Positions 1 through 10,689 are shown, numbered from the stretch's first letter. The stretch is DNA of 64,000 nucleotides from Stenogyne calaminthoides (GCA_037126765.1 JBBCBC010000001.1:24598804-24662803), one strand, 5' to 3'. Translations and numbers: made by a program. Notes: generated by a model not told the origin, from the letters alone.

Positions 1-1064
1 ACCGAAACTTTTTTGATCATACCGCATGTCGTACCGAAAACTTCGGTATGTAAAAAACGCATATCGATACCATACCGAAATTATTGGTATGTCATATTTT
101 GGTATACCGATAATTTCGATATGCAAAAAACACATACCGTTTATATCGAATAATTTCGATATACCGTGAAAAACTTCGGTATACTGTGTCATTCGTAATA
201 TACAGCTGCAAGTTTTCATCAAAAACAAATCTGTAAAAAAAAGAACTCCTTCTAAATAACATAATCTGCAAGCAAAATTCACAGATCTGATGAAAATATA
301 CAGATCCAAAGAAGGAACATCACTAAAATTCACAGATCACATAAAAGAATATTATTTCTAATAGATCTAACCACTAATTTCATTAAAATATTCTTTAAAA
401 CTAATATATTACATATTTTCTTTCATGAAACTAAAATATTAACAACGTCGAACACGGCGCTGAGAGAAATGGTGAGAAGATTCGGTGCCTGAGAGAGGGA
501 GACTTTTTTTATGTGCGAACCTGTAGGAACGCCGCATGCTGAGGAGAAGATGTGGTGACTGAGAAAGAGGGAAGGGAAGATGTGCGGAAGTGGCACCTGA
601 GAGAGATGGGGAAGAAATCCCCGTGAGGGAGAAAGATCCGCGTGCGGCCCCGCTTGAGAGATGGAAGAGAAGATATCTTATGAATTTTGATTTTGGAATT
701 TAGGGTAGCAACCAAATAGATCTGTTATATTCTACCGGGCTTCACTGAATTAATTAACATTCAATGGACTTGGTACTATTGGTTTGGTTAAATGGGCTTG
801 GTATAATAGTTTAGGTTGAATGGGCTTGGCATGACGGGTGTTAATTAATTAAACATATACATAAAATAATTATAAAAAAAAATTAAAAATCGGTATTTCG
901 GTACGGTATACCGAAATACCGCGGTATACTTAAGTTTCATACCGTTACCGTACGGAAATTTTCGGTACGACATCATACCGTACCAAAATTTTCGGTATAA
1001 ATTCAATATTTTTCGGTACGATAAGTGCAGTATACCGACATTTTCGATATTTTGTCCACCCCTA
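1..1064. mobile_element. Non-autonomous hAT-like element, right part (left end outside window)
   Basis: Both sides of this stretch (about 1-190 and 890-1060) are packed with short direct and inverted copies of a CGGTAT/ATACCG motif, while the middle is AT-rich and non-coding. Dense subterminal motif arrays of this kind are where hAT transposases bind. The right end reads TTTTGTCCACCCCTA at 1050-1064, the reverse complement of a TAGGGGTGGACAAAA terminus that fits plant hAT ends. AGTTAAAG at 1065-1072 would be the 8-bp target duplication, but its partner lies left of the window and cannot be checked. No transposase frame is visible, so it would be mobilised in trans. Confidence 0.6.
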
Positions 1065-1299
1065 AGTTAAAGTTGAAAATTGTAATGATAATTTAGAATA
1101 ATTAAGAAGAGAAAAAAAGAAGAATATAAATAGAAGATGATATATATATATTAAAATGAAATTCTATAATAACATTATAGTATAAGTGTATAACTATATT
1201 CAAAGAATAAAAAATCAACTATATATTTAGAGAAAATGAAATAAATTACTTATACAATTATATACTTTTTAAAGCACATTTATAATTAGATATTGTCAA

Positions 1300-1545
1300 G
1301 TGTGGATAACTCAAGTGGTTTGAGCTCCACCACCTGAGACCTTGAGGTCCTGGGTTCGAGACACGAAGAGGGAATATTATTCTCTCTTGTGGTGGTCCCC
1401 CTGTTGTGGGGTGGTGGTCCCCCTGTTGTTGAGTTGTGGTTGCGGTGCAGTTGCGGTTTCGGGTGGTCTCCCTCTTGTGGTGATTGTGGTTCCGGTCTAC
1501 AACAAGATGAAATGATGTTGTCATGTGACAGGTGGTAGAAGAAAA
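1300..1545 (+). mobile_element. SINE-like tRNA-derived repeat
   Basis: The stretch TAACTCAAGTGGTTTGAGC at 1307-1325 matches the D-arm/A-box layout of a tRNA, and GGTTCGAGAC at 1353-1362 matches a B box. They lie about 40 bases apart, as in RNA polymerase III internal promoters. No cloverleaf closes around them, so this is a SINE head rather than a working tRNA. The body holds a short tandem repeat and drifts into AT-rich sequence. The 3' end is not sharply defined, and I could not find a convincing target duplication. Confidence 0.45.
1391..1432. repeat. Two 22-bp tandem units inside the SINE-like repeat
   Basis: The unit GGTGGTCCCCCTGTTGTGG occurs twice, beginning near 1391 and 1413. It is GC-rich compared with its surroundings and probably arose by slippage. 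Confidence 0.6.
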
Positions 1546-1713
1546 TATTGTAATTGATTATGTTAGGAAACTATTGTAATTAATTGTCTTTTAAAAAAAA
1601 TTAAATATTGTATTTATAATAATGATTAAGAATAATTAAAAAGATAATAAGGGAGAAAATAATCAAAAGAAATAAAAAGAAGAATTAGAGAAAAGCAAGA
1701 AAAATAAAAGAGA

Positions 1714-1939
1714 GGGTCTTATGTGCACCCGGAGCACCGTGTACTCATAATGCATTTTAGAAGCGTGCAACTATATAAAATAGAAACGTGCAATTATTTC
1801 AAACAGAAGCATGCAACTATGTTTCCATATTAACAGTTGCACTTTTCTGTGCAAATAAGTTGCATTTTTTAGTATAACAAATTGCACGTTTCTAAAATGC
1901 ACTATGAGTGCACGGTGCACCCGGGTGCATATAAGACCT
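1714..1939. mobile_element. Foldback MITE with ~58-bp terminal inverted repeats
   Basis: The left arm starts GGGTCTTATGTGCACCCGG and the right arm ends CCGGGTGCATATAAGACCT. The arms remain complementary with a few mismatches for nearly 60 bases, so the 226-bp unit would form one long hairpin. The loop repeats a GTGCAACTAT-type motif in both orientations. There is no coding capacity. The target duplication is unclear, so I do not assign a superfamily. Hairpin MITEs of this kind are typical sources of 24-nt small RNAs. Confidence 0.7.
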
Positions 1940-2098
1940 AGCCAAAATAAAAATAAAAAAAGACAGAAGGTTTAGTGATAGTGATTTAAAAGGGAAAGGC
2001 GAGTAGGAGGATAAATTGAGCTCCAAAAATTAATTAATTAAAAATGCTGAAAGTATGAGTCGAACACCCTGACATATACAGTTTGGAACACTTGAGCA

Positions 2099-2385
2099 TA
2101 GAGTTGCCCAAAGGAACCGGAACCGGCGGTTCGAACCGGAACCGGAACCGGATAAACTGGAACCAGAACCGGATAAACCGGAATCGTGACGAACCAGAAT
2201 CGAAACCGTGTATTACACGGTTCAGTTTCGGTTCCTACTCATACGAAATCGTAACCGCCGGTTCCACGGTTCGAACCGGCGGTTCCGCGGTTCCGAACCG
2301 GAAACCGACCGTTGGAACCGAAATGACCGTTGGAACCGGCGGTTCCACGGTTCCGAATCGTGAACCGCCGGTTCCTGCCTATTTT
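2099..2385. repeat. Left TIR and subterminal AACCGG/CCGGTT array of the hAT element
   Basis: After the 14-bp TIR the sequence repeats GGAACCGGAACC, GGCGGTTC and their complements for about 270 bases. Subterminal arrays of this type are the usual hAT transposase binding region. The long open frame running through it is only a by-product of the repeat. Confidence 0.85.
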
Positions 2386-2495
2386 TTTTTTTAATCAATG
2401 GTTGAGATTGAGTCAAATGTTACCCTTTTTTGATCCAATGGTCGAGATTCAATATGAAAGTTACCGTTTTTTTTTTTGTTTATTTTCCCAAACTC

Positions 2496-2503
2496 TATAA
2501 ATA
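2496..2503 (+). promoter_or_regulatory. TATA box of the hAT transposase gene
   Basis: TATAAATA lies about 230 bases upstream of the transposase ATG at 2728 and is followed by a CT-rich leader with TTCTTCTTCATCTCTCT-like sequence, which is typical of a plant 5' UTR. Confidence 0.6.
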
Positions 2504-2727
2504 CCCCTCATTTGTATTCATTTTCTTGCACCAACTTGATCCAAATTGATCAATTCTTCTTCATCTCTCTAATTCTCTTGTTCTAAGTTCTAACTTTATA
2601 AGCTTCATTATAGTTCATACTTCATACTTCAAATATTATCTATATTGATATATTTTATACATTATAGTATATAGTTTATATTATATACACTTTATTTTAC
2701 TTTATATTTTATATTACATAAAATAAA

Positions 2728-5032
2728 ATGACAAGAAGAGGAGGATCATCATCATCTTCTAGAGGAGGAAAAGGAAAGAGTCCGATGACTTCCGATTTTC
2801 CTCCACCTCCTCCTCCTACTGCACAATTCAATATTCCATGGAGTGTGGAGGAAATAGAAGCGAGTCTTGGTCCCGGTTATGTGGATGCCACTTTTTCAAA
2901 TGAAGAATTTCAACAACCTCGTGGTGGTACTCAAGAAAGTACCCATGGTCATGGACATGGTCCTCATGGAAACGAAGAAAATGTGGAGGAGGAGGAGGCC
3001 ATTCCACCTCAAGGCGGAGAAAGAAAATGTAGAGTTCTTGCATCCGAAATATTCACCATTCACTTCAAAAAAGTGGCAACCGATGAGGTAAATATATTTA
3101 AAGTTTATTGTAACTATTGCACTAGTTTTTATCATTTTGAGAAAGGTGGTGGATATGGAACATTTAAAAAACACTTGTTGGCAAAACATAAAGAAGTCTT
3201 GAGAATGACTACATCTCAAACGCAACTACGTGGATTCACGGCGTCTTCTGAAGGTGGTGAAGTAAGTAATCCTACGAGTTTATTTAGATATAATGTTAAG
3301 GTATCTAGAAGAGAATTAGCTAAACTTATTTGTTCTAAACATCTTCCTTTTCGTTTTGCAAATGATCTTCGTTTTGAAAAATGGGTTACTACGGCTTATA
3401 ATCCTTCAGCCAAAAAAATTTCACGGTCTTCTATTACTCGTGAAATTGATAAAATGGCTAAAGAAATAAGAGATGAAATGACTAGCATGTTTTCTAGATT
3501 AACTCAAAAAGTTTCTATATGTTCGGATATTTGGAGTGATCATTTTCAAGAGCATAATTATATGGGCATTACTTGTCATTGGATTGATGATACGTGGACA
3601 ATTCAAAAACGTTTAATTGCATATAGAGAGTTTGATACTGAGCATACGGCCGCTAATATTGCTCTAAAAATTCGTACGGTTTTGCAAGAGTACAACATTC
3701 TTACAAAAATATTTTCAATTTCATTTGATAATGCAAGTGCTAATATGGCTAGTTTAGATGAACTTATTGCAATTTGTCAACCATCAATTGGTGGTAGATT
3801 TTTTCATGTAAGATGTTTTTATCATATTTTAAATTTGTGTGTTCAAGATGGTTTATCTTCTTTAAAAATGCATGTTGCTCCTATTAAACATGCACTTGGT
3901 TATTTGGTTAGACATCAAAAAGTTTTAAAAAGATGGAAAAGTTTTTGTATAGTTAATAAACTTACTCCTAAAAAGTTTTCACTTGATGTTGCTACTAGAT
4001 GAAACTCAGCTTATAAAATGTTAAGTGCATCTTATGAGTATAGAAATGCATTATGTAATTTTTTTTGCACAAGAACAATGTGGTATTACTTTATTTCCTA
4101 GTCAATGGGATTCATGTACTACTTTATGTGAGATGTTGCAAGTTTTTAATGAAGCTACTACACAATTATCCGGTGCGTATTATCCTACTTCTATTCTTGC
4201 TTTAGATCAATGTGTTAGAGTTGCAATTACTCTAGATTGTAGTGATCCAAATGAAATATTATATAATGCTATTAGTTCAATGAAAGTCAAATTGATGAAA
4301 TATTTTTTATATATTCCCGATGTGTTTATAATTGCTAAAATACTTGATCCTAGAGTAAGAATAGATGGAGTGCAAGAATTAATTTCTATATATTATGATG
4401 CTTTATTTCCTATTCCAGATGATAACACCCCTTCTCCTATTGTGGTTGTCCAAAAATCTAAACAAGTTCTTATGGATATTTTTAGAGAATATAAAATTCA
4501 ATTTGGTCCTACTAGTGGTGATTCTACTAGTGTTCGTGGTGCTACTAGTACTACTAGTGGACGTGGTGGTACTCAATCCCTTGGTCGTGGTCTTTATGGT
4601 AAATTTTCCCGTTTAGATAATTTTTCTAAAGAACGATATCAACAACGTGCAACGGCACAATCAAATGTTTTCTTAGAAATTGAAAATTTTCTAAATACAC
4701 CTTCTTTTGAGTATCAACCGAGAGAATTAGAAAATTTTGATATTTTAAAGTGGTGGTCGAGGAGATTAGATGCTTATCTGGTGTTGAGTATGATTGCAAA
4801 AGAGGTATATGCATGTCTCGTCTCAACCGTAGCCGTGGAACGAGCATTTAGCTTGGGTGGACATATCTTGAATGAAAGGCGTTCAAGATTGACAGTTGAG
4901 CACTTGGAAAACTAATGTTTACTTGATGATTGAGTGAAAGCCAAAGATCGAACACAAGATGAAGCTCTTAGCGCAGATTCTAGCGAAGATAGTGTGATCG
5001 ACGACACAACCGAAACCGAAAGTGAAGCTTAA
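2728..5032 (+). pseudogene. hAT transposase, broken (BED zinc finger, RNase H-like core, hATC dimerisation domain)
   Basis: The frame opens at the ATG of 2728. Residues 100-155 form a BED-type zinc finger (C128, C131, H149, H154) that would bind the subterminal repeats. The core carries hAT-like motifs: CSDIWSD, SFDNASAN and CFYHILNLC. The C-terminal dimerisation domain shows STVAVERAFSLGG and NERRSRL near 4830-4890. Breaks: a TGA at 4000-4002 in the conserved TRWNS-type motif, where a Trp codon is expected; a frameshift in the T-run near 4056-4070; and TAA at 4913-4915 followed by TGA at 4934-4936 in the C-terminal tail. The same frame then runs on to a TAA at 5030-5032. The stops look like C:G to T:A changes. 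It resembles plant Ac-like/RICESLEEPER-type proteins, but I see no sign that it has been domesticated. Confidence 0.9.
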
Positions 5033-5350
5033 ATCTTCTTAAGATTTAAGTCTTGAGGTAAGAAACAAGGTAAGAGAACTACGTGGGCTTTGATTCTAAT
5101 CGGATACGTAGGCAACATAATTTTAAGTTTCTAACTTAGAATTTTCTAAGTTTAAAATTTAAAATTATGCCCAAGCCCCCCCTTTTTTTTTTCCTCTTTT
5201 CATTATTTGTAATTTTTTTAATTGTAATTATAAGTTGTACACTTGTATTTGTAGCATTAGCAATTTAGCATGTTACTTGTAAGTTGTAACTTTTAAGTTG
5301 TAAATTGTAAATTGTAATTTTTGTAATGTATTAAATTATTGTTTAATGTT

Positions 5351-5398
5351 TAAATTGTAAATTGTAAATTGTAAATTGTAAATTGTAAATTGTAAATT
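5351..5398. repeat. (TAAATTG)n short tandem repeat
   Basis: Seven copies of a 7-bp TAAATTG unit lie in the 3' flank of the hAT transposase gene. Degenerate copies continue on both sides and resume after the inserted solo LTR (about 7220-7260). Confidence 0.9.
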
Positions 5399-6136
5399 AC
5401 TTGTAAATTGTATGTGATGGTCCCGTTGGAAAACCCATTTTGCGCGTGCGGAAGCAAAACGTTTCAGTTCAGTGCATATAAAACAGGGGTGAGGGCAGAG
5501 TGATTCCAAATTTTTACGTTTTAAGCTCATGTGTGTTGTTTTGCTTATAATCAAATGCATATGGAAAGTAAGAACATAAAGCAGTAAAGAACACACGATT
5601 TTATAGTGGTTCGGAGTCCAACTCCTACATCCACTCTTCCCTATCATCAGGGGCACCAACTTAACCAACTGGACTTAGTTTAACGTGTTAGTCCAACACC
5701 CAACAGATGTTTACCGAGTTCACACTCAAACGGGACTTATCACCCTCACGGGATTGCCTACAGATGTTTACCGAGTTCACACTCCAATCGGGACTTATCA
5801 CCCTCACTCTGGATTGCCTACCCTCCCTTCCGGGATTGCTAGATGTTTAACGAGTTCACACTCACCTACAAACTTAACCGACTGATTTAGGCAAGGTTTG
5901 TTTGGTTTCCAACTATGGTGAGATTTTCCCTTACATTTGTTTAGCCTCAATGCTAAGGTTGGGAAAATCTCTCTAGGCTTAGGATACATCGTGGGTTGCT
6001 TAGATTGGGTTCTAGAACACTCTTTGAATATATGTGTATATTTACAGACTTGTGTTCTAGGGTGGGAATGCTTGATGATTTGGCTTGATGGATGTTTCAC
6101 GCATTTTTCCACACTTGATAATGAGGGAAGAACATG

Positions 6137-6144
6137 TATTTATA
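6137..6144 (-). promoter_or_regulatory. TATA box of family E solo LTR
   Basis: TATAAATA on the minus strand (TATTTATA on plus), found at the equivalent place in the second family E copy (55572-55579). Confidence 0.55.
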
Positions 6145-6786
6145 GTGTGGATTTGAATGTTACCGTTGGAAGGAGTCACATTCAAATCCATACTATTCTG
6201 TAGCTTTTTGCAGCTTTTCCAGGCTGATTGTCTTCCTCTCATTGGTCCACGTCAGCTGAATTCCAACGGCTATATTCCTCAGTTTCTTTGCCTCGGAACA
6301 TTGAGTTTATCTTTGAGTATTCGATTAATTCTTGAGTCTTGATAATTCTTTGTGTCTTCGAGTTCTCTGAGTCTCAGTGTCTTCAGAGACATACTGAGTC
6401 TTCAGGTTTCTCTGAGCCTTGAGTTTCAATTGAGTCCGAGGTTACTCGGGGTTCTTGATTCAAATAGACTTCTCTTGGCCGGACCTTGTCCGTCACGTCA
6501 TCTTGACCCTCGAAATTTGAGTTCGATTCTTCTTCTCACCCGGACATCGACCCTCGGTCACTTTTTTTTTCTTGAGTCTCAGATCTGTTTTCTTTACTGA
6601 GTCTCAGATCAGTTTAACTTACTGATCTCAGATCTTCCTAAGTCTCAGATTACCTTTACTCAGGCTATCTGATTTCTTCTTTGCCTGATTTGATAAACTC
6701 GACTGATCAGATCAACACATCTTCAGATCAACATATCAGGATAACATCAGGTAAGTACATCATATCAGGTTAGCATATCAGGTTAT

Positions 6787-6890
6787 CATATCTGATCTCG
6801 ATCACGTCTGATCTCGATCAGTCTCATCTGCTCATCTTCATATCTGATCTCGATCACGTCTGATCTTGATTAGTCTCATCTGCTCATCTT
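6787..6890. repeat. 52-bp tandem duplication in the family E LTR
   Basis: Two nearly identical 52-bp units (6787-6838 and 6839-6890) contain CTGATCTCGATCACGTCTGA. The shorter family E copy at 54867 lacks most of this repeat-rich stretch, which accounts for much of the ~460-bp length difference. Confidence 0.85.
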
Positions 6891-7427
6891 CTGATTTGCA
6901 ACCTTCTCTTCTGATTTGCTGGCTTAGCTTTTCTTCTCTTCTGATTTGCACAGCTCATCAGTTTAACTCGGAACTCATTTAACTCATCTGATCTCGATCG
7001 TCTAAATCTGCAACCTCGTCGATCTCGATCATCTACTTCTGATTTCGTGAGTTCCCCCTCAACTTGTTCTTTCGTTCCCCCTCAACTTGTTATCTGTAAA
7101 TCAGCTTCAACAACACAAGTTGATAATGTTTTGGCATAATTCATCAAAACTAAAATATCCCAACAGTATGTTTAGCATGTTTAGCATTAAGTTGTAATTT
7201 ACCACATTAGCAATTTAGCATGTTTATTGTTTAAATTGTAAATTGTAAATTGTAAATTACTTGTAAGTTGTAACTTTTAAGTTGCAAGTTGTAAATTTTT
7301 TGAGTTGTTTGTTATTTGTAATTTTGTATGTTTAATAACATAAGATTTTGCTTCATCTTCTTTAAATTTACTTCAATTTATTGTTTTTATTTGTATTTTG
7401 ATAAAAATTAAAAAAAAAAAAAAAAAA

Positions 7428-7599
7428 CGGTTCGGAACCGGAACCGTTGGAACCGGAACCGTTGGAACCGGAATCGGAACCGGCGGAACCGGAACTATTA
7501 AACTTTTTTTCACGATTCGGTTCCGGTTCCAACTTTTTGGAACCGGGAACCGCCGGTTCGGAACCGGAACCGGCGGTTCGAACCGTTTGGGCATGTCTA
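7428..7599. repeat. Right subterminal array and TIR of the hAT element
   Basis: GGAACCGGAACCG and GGTTCCGGTTCC motifs mirror the left subterminal array and end in the inverted TIR TTTGGGCATGTCTA, directly followed by the target duplication CTTGAGCA. Confidence 0.85.
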
Positions 7600-7704
7600 C
7601 TTGAGCAGATTTAAAAGCCAACTCCGCTGGCCAATCTTAATCTATTGTAACGACAATATTTCAATATGTATATAATTTCATATACAGAAATAGAAAAAAA
7701 AATA

Positions 7705-7766
7705 TAAATTGGGGTCCATCACCGGGGTGGAGCCCTGTGTGACGGGCCACCCCAGGGCCGCCCCTG
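7705..7766. mobile_element. Possible remnant of a transposon end
   Basis: A short GC-rich stretch ends GGGCCGCCCCTG, the reverse complement of CAGGGGCGGCCC, which resembles CAGGGGCGG-type termini of plant hAT elements. No partner end or target duplication could be identified. Confidence 0.25.
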
Positions 7767-7833
7767 ATGATGAGAGAATAAAGATAAAATCTTTGTTTTC
7801 ATAAAGTGTATGATAAATAGGAGCATCCACAAT

Positions 7834-8497
7834 TAGAGCTATCGAGATGAGCAAATCGGGCGGGCCAAAACCCGCAAAAGCCCGCCTTTTGGAGGTGCAA
7901 AGCAGGGCGGACTGAAATTTTGCCAGACTTCAAAACCTCTAACTCAACCCACTAATTGGCGTGTCTAGGCGGGCCAGCCCGCTATTATATTTTTAATATT
8001 TTAAAAAATTATAAATATGTAATTTAAAGCTTTAATACATTAAATTCATCACAATCAAATGAAATCAAAATATTAATGTTGGTTATTATCACTATAAAAA
8101 ATTAAAACAAATATTTCTCACAAATAAAGGTCATCGTTCATTACTTACAAATATAATTTCATATAAATTGAAGTTCACCATTAATCAACCATAATAGTTT
8201 ATGAACATATTCTTCAACTTATTAAATTTATCATCCATAAATATAAAATTTAAAAAATGTCCCTAAAATAATGTTATCATTGCTAAAAATTATATTAAAA
8301 TGTACAAAGTAAAAAAACAATTAAGGAGGTGGGCGGCCCGCCTGGGTCCGCCCTCAACCCGCTAAAACCCGCCGCCCATATGGGCCGGACCATCCATGCT
8401 TGCCTTAAAACGGGCTAATTTTTTTCTTGGCCCAACCCACCTTTTAAGCACGGCGGGATGGCCAACTAAATAGACCCAACCCGTTTTGACAGCTCTA
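7834..8497. mobile_element. hAT MITE, 664 bp
   Basis: It begins TAGAGCTATCGAG and ends, inverted, TAGAGCTGTCAAAA, with a perfect 8-bp duplication TCCACAAT at 7826-7833 and 8498-8505. Both ends carry GGGCGGGCC/CCCGCC motifs, forming a subterminal array different from that of the larger hAT element. The middle is AT-rich and has no coding capacity, so a different hAT transposase would have to move it. Confidence 0.92.
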
Positions 8498-8505
8498 TCC
8501 ACAAT

Positions 8506-8815
8506 GACATCCATAGAGGTGTTTAAACATTGAATGAATTAATATTGATGTTTAAAACCATCGTGATTCACTTTTAAATTAGATATCCATACAAATATAT
8601 GAATTTGATGGTGGACCCATAATAAATATATGAATATATGACTGATTGACGAATCACTATGAGAGTGTGTTTAAATAATTGAATATTTAAAAATAAGTGA
8701 TGTAGAGATAATGTGGAGGAGGTCATTCATCTATCCATTGTGGACAGGGAAGAATCTATGGTTTTTGTTCAGGGGATCCACTTACTACTATAAAAATAAG
8801 AGACAATCTTTTATG
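8506..8815. other. AT-rich sequence with no recognised feature
   Basis: I see no open frame, repeat or RNA gene here. It is the insertion-site DNA between the hAT MITE and element D. Confidence 0.5.
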
Positions 8816-8820
8816 AGATA

Positions 8821-10663
8821 TGTTGGGGAATGCTTCGCACAGATCTATTCGGGGTGAATATTTAAATACAAATTTAATTCATTAATTATTACTAGCATGA
8901 ATTAATCCTATATTAATTCAAATAATAATTGCAACAACTTATCATGCATATAAAAAGCCACGTAAAACCTACGCATGCAGAATCTACGGGTTTACGTGAA
9001 CGTACCTCTCAGGATGGCAGTGGCTTTGGTCAGACGGACTAACCAAAAGGACTTCCCAAGTATTCCCTTAGCCCTTGCTCGATAATCCGGTGGAAGGATA
9101 CTCGCGAACAATTAACAAAAGGAAAAAATAAACTTTGTTGCACCACTTATGTGGATTTGCTAATATTTCCAGCACATGGAATTGTACTTGGGAATGAACT
9201 AATCATCCCCTATTTATAAGAGGAGGTTGGTCGAAATTTTTAGTGATTTTTCAATGTGGGAAAAGACTTTTCTTGGTCACCAAGAAATCTTGAATATATC
9301 CCATATTTTTTTTTTACCATAATTAAAATATTCCACAAAATTCCACCTCCTCTATTTTATGGCATTATTTTCGAAAATTTGAGGATGCAAGAATCCAAGA
9401 TTTGGATCTTCTTGAATTTATGAGATATTCTTGTATTTCAAGAAATACATATCTTCCATAATATATTTTCAAGAAAATCAAGAAAATCTTTCTTGCCCTC
9501 TATTTTCAAAATTTCGAAATATCACTATGAATAACCAAGTGGGAGATTTCTTGAATTTAATTAGATAATCTTGTATTCCAAGAATACACATCTTCATTCC
9601 ATAACAAAATTCAAAGAAAATCTTTCTCCCTCTTTTATCCATAATTTTCGAAAAATTAGAGGAAATATAAGCAACAATATTTATTTTATTTTAATCACCT
9701 TTTTCGGTTATTGGACTATATGTTGGGCTACTCTTTCGGGGGCCTTTAGGAGAATTAAGATTGGACCTTCTAATGGATCTTGAATATCTAATATTGAGCC
9801 ACAATATAATTCAAGCCCATAAATATTAATTAATCCCACTACATAATTAATATTGCACCATCCATCTTAACCCATATTACAATCAATATGGCTCCCGATC
9901 ATTATTTCCGTGTTTAAGATTATCTAGCCCATTAATTAATTCAAGCCACTTTGAAATAGCTTTCCGTTAATTAATATCTTTTGTCCTTGGTCGAGAACGG
10001 TTCAACATTATTATCCATCTGGGAAACTAATTCCACTTGCAAGATTTGGTATGATAAAACTTATGAACCTCCCAAGGGGCAAATCAAGCAAGCATACTTG
10101 CACACGATTCTTCGTATTAAATCTTAGCAATCACATGTGACCAATAATATTGCCCAAGATAAAAAGTATTGAATCTCTCTTTGATTCGCTACCCATGATA
10201 AGTCAAAGCAATAGTTACATGATCCTATTTAAGGGACGAAGGTTAAGAAACAACGAACCACTGAGGTCTAATTCTTCCTTGTTCAGTTCTGAAGAATTTA
10301 TCCTCCCCAGGTCCTATTCAAATATCGATCATGCACTAGTGTAATCTCTTGGTCAAGACAAACCAATCCCGAGCCTTACACCTCAACCTTTCGCGATGGT
10401 TGTTCATTTCCATCTAGGTAAATGAATGGCGTACTTTTTAGTTACAAGGGAATTTGTTAATTTAATCTTTTGTGATCGGGTATCACTAAATTAACTACAG
10501 TGTAACACGTATGAATTATTGAACAGTTATGCAGTAAATATATATAACATTCAATCATATTTAAAGCATCGATGATAAACAATTTATTTCAAGAAATAAG
10601 TCTCGAAAATTCGATTTTCGATTATACAAAGTAAAAAGCATACTTTTCAAGATAATCCCAACA
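8821..10663 (-). repeat. 3' LTR of element D
   Basis: This is the 1,843-bp left LTR, which is 3' in element orientation. It starts TGTTGGGGAATG and ends AATCCCAACA. A TATTTATA (TATAAATA on minus) lies at 9211-9218. It differs from the right LTR by point changes and small indels, many of them at CAG/CTG. Confidence 0.95.
9211..9218 (-). promoter_or_regulatory. TATA box in the D 3' LTR
   Basis: TATAAATA on the minus strand, inside the conserved CTTATAAATAGGGG block that is also seen in the solo LTR at 50489-50496. Confidence 0.6.
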
Positions 10664-10673
10664 ATCTCCCGTT
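10664..10673 (-). other. Polypurine tract of element D
   Basis: Directly next to the 3' LTR the minus strand reads AACGGGAGAT and then TGTTGGG. This is the plus-strand DNA priming site and confirms that the element reads on the minus strand. Confidence 0.7.
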
Positions 10674-10689
10674 ATACTCAAAGTCCGCT

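Larger units (their letters stand above)
5415..7165 (-). mobile_element. Solo LTR, family E (Copia, Sirevirus-like), inserted in the hAT element
   Basis: The unit begins TGATGGTCCCG and ends TATCCCAACA, and is flanked by the 5-bp duplication GTATG at 5410-5414 and 7166-7170. A second copy with different flanks is at 54867-56157, so the ends are firm. There is no internal domain, primer site or pol, so this is a solo LTR left by LTR-LTR recombination. The orientation is minus, judged by a TATA box on that strand and by local similarity to the LTRs of B and C (the block around 'tatagtggttc...ctcctac..ccactct'). Two tandem TTCCCCCTCAACTTGT motifs near its right end look like internal polypurine tracts on the minus strand. 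Confidence 0.88.
2099..7599 (+). mobile_element. Coding hAT transposon, 5.5 kb
   Basis: The element is delimited by TIRs TAGAGTTGCCCAAA (2099-2112) and, inverted, TAGACATGCCCAAA (7586-7599), which match at 12 of 14 positions. It is flanked by a perfect 8-bp target duplication CTTGAGCA at 2091-2098 and 7600-7607. TIRs of TAGNG form, 8-bp duplications and a BED-finger transposase together define the hAT superfamily. Dense AACCGG/CCGGTT motifs sit just inside both ends. Removing the family E solo LTR at 5415-7165 leaves an element of about 3.7 kb. The transposase frame is broken, so the copy cannot now mobilise itself. Confidence 0.95.

Noticed and set aside
1300..1375. tRNA gene
   Set aside because: A and B boxes are present, but no acceptor-stem or anticodon-stem pairing closes; a SINE head fits better.
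2083..2416. Open frames of 64-103 codons on both strands in the hAT left end
   Set aside because: They are by-products of the AACCGG repeat; composition is only Gly/Thr/Arg/Asn repeats and the region is a TIR/subterminal array.
5351..5398. CRISPR-like array
   Set aside because: It is a 7-bp microsatellite without spacers, in a plant transposon.
7373..7621. Open frames at the hAT right end
   Set aside because: Same subterminal repeat read in two directions; no domain.
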